A stretch of DNA of 42,862 nucleotides, taken from Saprospiraceae bacterium UBA7328 (GTDB taxonomy: Bacteria; Bacteroidota; Bacteroidia; Chitinophagales; Saprospiraceae). Made by a program: the position numbers and the translations under genes. A model generated the notes under the pieces. That model worked only from the letters and a program-made list of their open reading frames with translations. It was not told the DNA's origin and did no database searches. Of this stretch, positions 37,868 to 42,862 are shown piece after piece (within the stretch, counting starts at the first letter, position 1; each line of letters begins with the position of its first letter). The stretch covers positions 1-42,862 of the forward strand of contig DKPS01000237.1 in the NCBI GenBank assembly GCA_002471345.1, written 5' to 3'.

Positions 37868-39613
37868 TTACCAGAAAACGATATATATCAAAGCTAAAAT
37901 AAGTGAAACAACAAATGTAGAAATGTTGAAAATCATATCAGTTTTGAATAGTGATTGATCTACTATTAATTCTTTTTGATCATTTCCATTTCTTTCGAAT
38001 AGTAATGCAGCGAATAGCGCAAGGCAAGCTCCGACTATTAAATATCCGAACCAAGATCCCACATTCCCATCTTCAAAAATAAATTTGATACCTGATGGCA
38101 AGCTTATTATAATAATGAAAACAATGATGATCCATCTGAACATTGAATCTTGCACTTTTGGCAGACCATTCTTTTCAGTACCCAAAAGTGAGATTACTAC
38201 CATCATTGCGGTAATAAATAGAAAAGTGAAAGCAGATCTATCGATAAATGGTAATTCAGGGAAATTAACCTTTAAAAAGAAACTAAGAGGAACAGATATT
38301 AAAATTGCAGCTAACGCAGCTCTAGATGTTGCTCTTTTCCAAAATATACCAAGTATAAATACGGCCACTACGCCAGGGCTAATGAATGTGGTGTATTCTT
38401 GAATGTATTGGAATACTTGATCTAGATTTCCTAATAAAGGAGCTAGAACAACCCCAACTCCTAAAGAGATAGCAGCAGCGGCTTTTCCAATATTTACATA
38501 ATGTCGGTCATTCTTATCTGGGCTGATGAGAGGTTTATAAACGTCTAAAGTGAAAATAGTAGAGACACTATTTACCATAGAACTGATCGATGATCCAATA
38601 GCTGCAACCAATGCCGCAAATACTAGTCCCCTAAATCCAGATCCAACAAAATTACTCAAAACCCAAGGAAAGGCTTGATCAGGTTTATCTATATCTGCTT
38701 GAAGGACAAATGCAGCAATACCAGGGATCACTACTATTAATGGCATTAATAACTTTAGCACTGCAGCAAATGCCACACCTTTTTGAGCTTCTTTTATGCT
38801 CTTAGCTGCCAAAGCTCTTTGGATGATATATTGGTTATTACCCCAGTAATATAGGTTAGCTATCCATAATCCACCAATCAATACGCTTATACCAGGAAGA
38901 TCGAGATAAGACGGATGGTCCTTTTCGAGAATCATATTAAATTTCTCAGGAGCTTTTTCCATTAAAGCGCTGAGTCCTCCTAAGAATCCACCACCTCCAC
39001 TTACAGCATCCAGGACAAAATGAGCTGCTACTAATCCACCAATTATCAAAACTACCACCTGAATCACATCAGTCCACACAACGGCCTTGAGGCCTCCAAA
39101 TATTGAGAAAACTGCAGAATACAGTGCAAGAAAGATTATTCCTGACATTAAGCTATACCCAGTCAAAGTGTGAATTGCCAAACCTCCCAAATAAAATATA
39201 GATGTAATGTTCACAAATAGAAAAAGAGCCAACCAGAAGAAGGCCATAATCGTTCTTACTGTATTATCATATCTTTTTTCTAAAAACTGTGGCATCGTAT
39301 ATATCCCATTCTTTATAAAAACAGGAATGAAAAACTTAGCAACTATTAATAATGTCAATGCGGCCATAAGTTCATATGCAGCGATAGCCATACCCATGAC
39401 ATAGCCTGAACCATTCATGCCTAATATCTGCTCGGTAGAAATATTCGAGGCAATTAATGATCCTCCAACTGCCCACCAGGGCAGGGCACCAGAAGCTAGG
39501 AAATAGTCCTTAGGAGTATCATTTCCACCTTTTCGGGCTATCCAAAATCCAAAACCTACTACTATCAAGATGTATCCAATAAAGACGGTTGTATCAGCTG
39601 TTGTAAAATTCAT
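37868..39613 (-). CDS. SGLT-type Na+/sugar symporter, vSGLT-like
   Basis: A 581-residue sodium:solute symporter, very like Vibrio vSGLT. It keeps the sugar- and sodium-site positions: IASNISTEQILGMNGSGY with Gln62, Glu81 in AAYELMAA, the Asn-Gln-Tyr in YYWGNNQYIIQRALAAKS, Lys in AAVLKLLMPL, SSISSM for the second sodium site and FQYIQEYT with the Gln contacting sugar. About 14 transmembrane helices are expected. The sequence fits a hexose such as galactose or glucose, but other sugars are transported by close relatives. It lies directly upstream of the FAH-family gene on the same strand, probably in one transcript. No SusC/SusD pair is present. Confidence 0.93.
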   Translation of the reverse strand: MNFTTADTTVFIGYILIVVGFGFWIARKGGNDTPKDYFLASGALPWWAVGGSLIASNISTEQILGMNGSGYVMGMAIAAYELMAALTLLIVAKFFIPVFIKNGIYTMPQFLEKRYDNTVRTIMAFFWLALFLFVNITSIFYLGGLAIHTLTGYSLMSGIIFLALYSAVFSIFGGLKAVVWTDVIQVVVLIIGGLVAAHFVLDAVSGGGGFLGGLSALMEKAPEKFNMILEKDHPSYLDLPGISVLIGGLWIANLYYWGNNQYIIQRALAAKSIKEAQKGVAFAAVLKLLMPLIVVIPGIAAFVLQADIDKPDQAFPWVLSNFVGSGFRGLVFAALVAAIGSSISSMVNSVSTIFTLDVYKPLISPDKNDRHYVNIGKAAAAISLGVGVVLAPLLGNLDQVFQYIQEYTTFISPGVVAVFILGIFWKRATSRAALAAILISVPLSFFLKVNFPELPFIDRSAFTFLFITAMMVVISLLGTEKNGLPKVQDSMFRWIIIVFIIIISLPSGIKFIFEDGNVGSWFGYLIVGACLALFAALLFERNGNDQKELIVDQSLFKTDMIFNISTFVVSLILALIYIVFW

Positions 39614-39792
39614 GAAATCATATAATTATGATGATTCCTCAATATGGGTAAAGACAGTCAATAATTGTAATATAATTGTTAGAAGTTTAGGTGACTCAAT
39701 CCTTAATGGTAAAATGCTTGAGGTTCTCACCAATTTAGAAGAAAGTCAGTTTTGAATTGAAAAGTCAAACTACATCTTAAATATTGATTTGG

Positions 39793-40491
39793 TTACAACC
39801 AATTTCTAAAATCTCGAGCAACCCTTCCTCCTAATGCTAAGCTTTCTCGAGAAGTGTACGCTCTATGCAAATTTATATTTGCCTTTTTCTTTGCCTTTAT
39901 CAAATCCGAAATCTCATGTTCGCAGAATTTTTTGGAAAAGTAAAATGAGTCTTGTAGGAGGGCTCCTCGCTGAGAAACATGATTTATAAGTTCCATTCTA
40001 AAGGCTTCTTTCGGTTCAATGAGTTGGCCAGTGATATCCTTCCAAGGTTGACCCAATTCACCTTCTTTCAATTTGCTCAGAGGACTTTGTAAGGAAGGAA
40101 ATCGTGCAGTATCCACTTTAGGCATTCCATATCTTGATTCATGATCCCCAATAGCAAAATCACAAACATTTGCTATTATGAGTCCACCACCAATAGCTAT
40201 ACCATTTATGGCCCCAACTATAATTGATTTACTCAATCTAATTTGCTGTACGATACTCCAAAACTCATCAAGTGCATGCATGTCAAGATTGTCGTTTAAA
40301 TCTAACCCAGCGCAAAAAGCGACACCTGTACCAGATATTATGATTACTTTTTTTTGATCTTCAAAGTTCTCTAGAGCATTATATAACTCTATGCGTAATA
40401 TCTTATTCAGAGCGTTTCTTTTCTCGGGTCTATTTAGGGTCAGTAAAACCGCTTCTTCCGTCTCCTCAATATGAAGAACCTTATTATTCAT
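39793..40491 (-). CDS. Crotonase-fold protein without the catalytic glutamates
   Basis: A 232-residue enoyl-CoA hydratase/isomerase family protein. The CoA-binding part RPEKRNALN and the oxyanion-hole segment FCAGLDLND are preserved. The first catalytic Glu of hydratases is replaced: the site reads NGIAIGGGLII with Ile105. The second also: SRYGMPKVDTARFPSL with Lys125 in place of Glu. The C-terminus is shorter than the usual 260 residues. A hydratase role is therefore unlikely; a thioesterase-, isomerase- or decarboxylase-like activity or an inactive homologue is possible. A separate, complete enoyl-CoA hydratase gene exists in this window at 20225-21004. Transcribed alone. Confidence 0.82.
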   Translation of the reverse strand: MNNKVLHIEETEEAVLLTLNRPEKRNALNKILRIELYNALENFEDQKKVIIISGTGVAFCAGLDLNDNLDMHALDEFWSIVQQIRLSKSIIVGAINGIAIGGGLIIANVCDFAIGDHESRYGMPKVDTARFPSLQSPLSKLKEGELGQPWKDITGQLIEPKEAFRMELINHVSQRGALLQDSFYFSKKFCEHEISDLIKAKKKANINLHRAYTSRESLALGGRVARDFRNWL

Positions 40492-40576
40492 TCGGCCAAA
40501 TTAGTGTAATCTTCTTTTAGTCTGATATAAGAATTTGAACTTTGGAGCATTATAATGGGCTATATTGTCACAAAAC

Positions 40577-40606
40577 AAAAAAAGCAGATCAAATTGATCT
40601 GCTTTT
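40577..40606 (-). terminator. Intrinsic terminator of tRNA-Ser
   Basis: A perfect 12-bp hairpin on the minus strand between 40606-40595 and 40591-40580, 3-base loop, followed by a U run (40583-40577). It begins one base after the mature tRNA 3' end. Confidence 0.88.
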
Positions 40607-40607
40607 G

Positions 40608-40694
40608 CGGAGGAGGAGGGATTCGAACCCCCGATACCCGTTAAAGTATGCTAGTTTTCAAGACTAGTGCATTCAACCGCTCTGCCACTCCTCC
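40608..40694 (-). tRNA. tRNA-Ser (anticodon TGA)
   Basis: An 87-base serine tRNA. The 5' acceptor arm GGAGGAG pairs with CTCCTCC near the 3' end, with G as discriminator base. The anticodon TGA is at 40660-40658 inside CTTGAAA, flanked by the stem CTAG/CTAG. A long variable arm, typical of serine tRNAs, precedes the T-arm GGGGGTTCGAATCCCTC. The terminal CCA is not encoded. It reads UCA and, by wobble, other UCN codons. An intrinsic terminator follows at once. Confidence 0.95.
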
Positions 40695-40911
40695 ATTGGA
40701 ATGTTTTTTCTCAACATTAAGGTGATTTTCTTAATGTATTTCTCAAAACGGTTGGCAAATGTATGATCTATTTTTTAATAAGAAAAGGAAAAGTATAATC
40801 TATTGTCTAAATCATTCAACAATCCAAAATTTTGGATAGCCTTGAATTCTTTTTTACTGCACTTTTTCACACCAATTATGAACCTACAAATGATCAATTA
40901 AGGATAAAACA

Positions 40912-41372
40912 ATAAAGATTTTAGTTTCCCTCCTTTAGTGTTTTTTAATTCTTAGCTCTTCTGGTAAGGATGATGAATTTCAGCCCGAAGGAAAGTGGGT
41001 GCTTAGTGAATTGATGACTTCTAGATGTGCTGATCCAGAAATTGAAAACGTAAGTTTTATAAAGACTGACGACGGGCTTTCTTTCGAGCAAGATGGACAA
41101 AGTGTGTATGCCCAGAAGTTCGTTTGACACTCAAGTCTGACGGAAGTTTAGATTTACGAACTAAATATTATGTAGGTCCTGGTGGTTTAATGTTGAGTAA
41201 TAACGATGAAATATCAGGAACTTGGATTTTAGATGGTGATGACCTTTTTACTATTTGTGAGAATATGGATTGTGAGGCAATTGATATTTCCAGCTCAAAT
41301 AATAGGATCGTTTTGACAGAATTTGATAATAATTTAGAGGGTTCATTAAGTCTTTCCTTAGAAAAAGAATAA
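40912..41372 (+). pseudogene. Broken lipocalin-like lipoprotein gene
   Basis: Three lesions are visible in what was a small secreted protein of about 150 residues. The signal-peptide region begins with ATA (IKILVSLL), where ATG is expected, then meets a TAG at 40936-40938 and continues CFLILSSSGKDDEFQPEGKWVLSELMTS, apparently a former lipobox with the Cys lost. After RCADPEIENVSFIKTDDGLSFEQDGQ the frame runs to TGA at 41125, while the homologous continuation, LTLKSDGSLDLRTKYY, DEISGTWILDGDDLFTICENMDCEAID and GSLSLSLEKE, lies in another frame ending at TAA 41370-41372. The GKW ... GTW ... C-x-C layout matches lipocalin-like lipoproteins of Bacteroidota. Expression is not expected. No other recognisable gene lies in the region. 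Confidence 0.6.
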
Positions 41373-41576
41373 AATCCAAAATCGAAAGTCATTAGAACAA
41401 CATTATGTAATAGCTTTCTCTATATGAATTTCCAATTTTCACCTAAGCTTTCGTGATTTCTATATTTTCATGTAGATTTACCATTCTAGTATTGGCACAG
41501 TTGTAGCTTTATTAATGTTAACCCCATTTTACTAAGTAGGCTGTAATTACTAATTTTTTATCAATTGAAAACTAGG

Positions 41577-42862
41577 ATGACCATACTTGACACTGGTATC
41601 AAGTCATTAGGGCGTAGTTCTGTGCTCTTAAGTAATCTGACTCATGAATTAATCTTTTTGTTCATTATTTTGTGTCCCCTATTATTAAAAAGTCAAAATG
41701 AAGCCGAGTATCAGTATTCTACTCATATAGATTCTATCCATTATGTTCAGTTCATTGCCCTAAAGGATAGTACTAAGACATTTGATGAGTTATATTCCAT
41801 TGGAAATACAATTAAAGAATATATAAGAGGGCCTAATATATGTAGGTATTCCTTAGGATATTATGTAGATAAAAACGATGCATACAGAGCAGCAAATCAA
41901 CTTCGATTAATAGGGTATACAGATGCATTTATTAAAACGAAAGCCATACCTAAAAAAGTAAATGAACTTCCAAAAGAAGAGATTCATTACATAGATGAAG
42001 AGTTAGCAATAAATGAACCTCCTGAGACTTCAACACCAACGCCTTTGGCAACAAATGTCAAAAAGGAAATAGGCACAGCGCAAATTCAACCTGAGTTTGT
42101 AGAAGTTGAAAAAGGTCCTTTTGATTTAGTAAATTTTTCGTTGTTATACACTGGTAAGAGCTTTGGCACATTAGGATCTGCAAGGTTTCAAAATGAGCAT
42201 GAATTAGCTACAGAATATGCCTTGGATAAAGAGGTGCAATTTAAATTAGTCAGTCATGCATGCTGGAGAGGATATGGAATTACTGTGTTCATACCTTCTG
42301 ATGAGCCAAAAGGAGGGGAGTTAGAATTAATTTTAGATAAAAAGGAACAATGGAAAGAGATTGAAAATTATCCAGCTTTAAAGACAAATAATGTCTTACT
42401 CTTTAGAGATCCAGATCGCCTACATTTTGATATGCTTAATATCATAATGGAAAATAAAAATACACTAAGAAAGTATCCTGAAACCCAATCAGCTAATCTC
42501 AAAATCTACACTACTGAAATTTTAGATGGGCGTGAATGTTTTATTGTTTTAGAAGAGCACGCAGAATGGCCAACCCAATTGGATCATTGGAGTATTGGGG
42601 AAATAAATCGACTAGATTTTGGAAAGACAGGTCGCCTTTATGAACTACCATACAATCAGGGGAACTTTGATACTAGGGCATCCATTATTCAAAGTGTCGA
42701 CTCTCATCTTTCTGATAATCAAAAATTTACAGTTAAAGCTGACTTAGGTCATAGGAACGGATATTTTGGAATGACTCCTGAAAATAGGGTAGTCGCAGAC
42801 CTCAAAGGTTTAGTTAGGTTAGGATATGAAATGTTACTGTCATTCGAATTTGAATTATCACT
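41577..42862 (+). CDS. Secreted protein with SPOR-like N-terminal region, incomplete
   Basis: At least 428 codons, cut by the window end. ATG at 41577 gives a long N-terminus with a hydrophobic segment ELIFLFIILCPLLLKSQ, a signal peptide with an extended leader; a TTG at 41658 would give a shorter one. Mature residues start near EAEYQYSTH. Next comes a SPOR-like stretch: IHYVQFIALKDSTKTFDELYSIG, then RYSLGYYVDKNDAYRAANQLRLIG. A linker rich in Pro, Thr and Glu (about 140-175) follows. The rest, beginning FDLVNFSLLYTGKSFGTLGS, has FKLVSHACWRGYG, FRDPDRLHFD and, near the window end, KADLGHRNGYFGMTPENRVVADLKGL. I do not recognise this domain; some features recall metallophosphatase-associated proteins but that is not secure. 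Confidence 0.7.
   Translation, partial: MTILDTGIKSLGRSSVLLSNLTHELIFLFIILCPLLLKSQNEAEYQYSTHIDSIHYVQFIALKDSTKTFDELYSIGNTIKEYIRGPNICRYSLGYYVDKNDAYRAANQLRLIGYTDAFIKTKAIPKKVNELPKEEIHYIDEELAINEPPETSTPTPLATNVKKEIGTAQIQPEFVEVEKGPFDLVNFSLLYTGKSFGTLGSARFQNEHELATEYALDKEVQFKLVSHACWRGYGITVFIPSDEPKGGELELILDKKEQWKEIENYPALKTNNVLLFRDPDRLHFDMLNIIMENKNTLRKYPETQSANLKIYTTEILDGRECFIVLEEHAEWPTQLDHWSIGEINRLDFGKTGRLYELPYNQGNFDTRASIIQSVDSHLSDNQKFTVKADLGHRNGYFGMTPENRVVADLKGLVRLGYEMLLSFEFELS

Noticed and set aside
39570..39755. Plus-strand 61-codon frame overlapping the symporter start
   Set aside because: It begins inside the symporter gene on the other strand and has no recognisable content.
40945..41130. Minus-strand 61-codon frame in the tRNA/lipocalin region
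   Set aside because: It overlaps the broken lipoprotein gene, which accounts for the coding signal on the plus strand.
1..42862. CRISPR arrays, insertion sequences, prophage or a defence island
   Set aside because: No regularly spaced repeats, transposase, integrase, terminal inverted repeats, restriction or abortive-infection genes were recognised; the one tRNA gene is not flanked by an integrated element.

Overview
The window is about 43 kb of AT-rich chromosome from a member of the Bacteroidota, probably a marine Cytophagia or Saprospiria-like lineage; the exact rank cannot be read from the sequence. Pointers to this phylum are secreted DUF1501/DUF1800 and VPS10/Asp-box proteins, a vSGLT-like symporter, many signal peptides and lipoproteins, near-absence of Shine-Dalgarno sequences, and promoter-like sites resembling the Bacteroidota TTTG / TAnnTTTG pattern. 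I found no phage, insertion sequence, CRISPR array or defence island. Most of the window is ordinary core and accessory metabolism.

Layout. 1-9.8 kb: a minus-strand DUF1501/DUF1800 pair, a plus-strand ATP-grasp gene, then minus-strand genes for a large secreted Asp-box protein, a molybdopterin oxidoreductase and an unrecognised membrane protein. 10.0-14.4 kb: a plus-strand carbohydrate cluster with a sugar/H+ symporter and an intracellular GH43 beta-xylosidase two bases apart, followed by a GH26-like lipoprotein gene broken by an in-frame stop. 14.5-21.0 kb: remnant of an Nramp-type metal transporter, dinB, a penicillin-acylase-family lipoprotein, an acyl-CoA dehydrogenase, a small HPF/RaiA-like protein and an enoyl-CoA hydratase.

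21.0-28.2 kb: a complete histidine operon, hisG-D-C-B-H-A-F-IE. Every neighbouring pair overlaps by 1 or 4 bases, and hisB and hisIE are fused bifunctional genes. It is preceded by a textbook attenuator: an 11-residue leader peptide with four consecutive His codons, an antiterminator and an intrinsic terminator 18 bases before hisG. This is the clearest regulatory system in the window.

28.4-42.9 kb: a thioredoxin-like protein fused to a SPOR domain, a zinc-free quinone reductase, a membrane fatty-acid/sterol hydroxylase-type protein, a short-chain dehydrogenase remnant, an S9 prolyl oligopeptidase, a gamma-glutamyltransferase, an FAH-family enzyme, an SGLT-type symporter, a crotonase homologue lacking both catalytic glutamates, tRNA-Ser(UGA) with its terminator, a broken lipocalin-like lipoprotein gene, and the 5' part of a secreted protein with a SPOR-like N-terminal region that runs off the window.

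Four genes show decay (GH26-like, Nramp, short-chain dehydrogenase, lipocalin-like), so this genome seems to be losing accessory functions, or the assembly carries errors; raw reads would separate these. All functional names rest on motif recognition by eye, without database searches.
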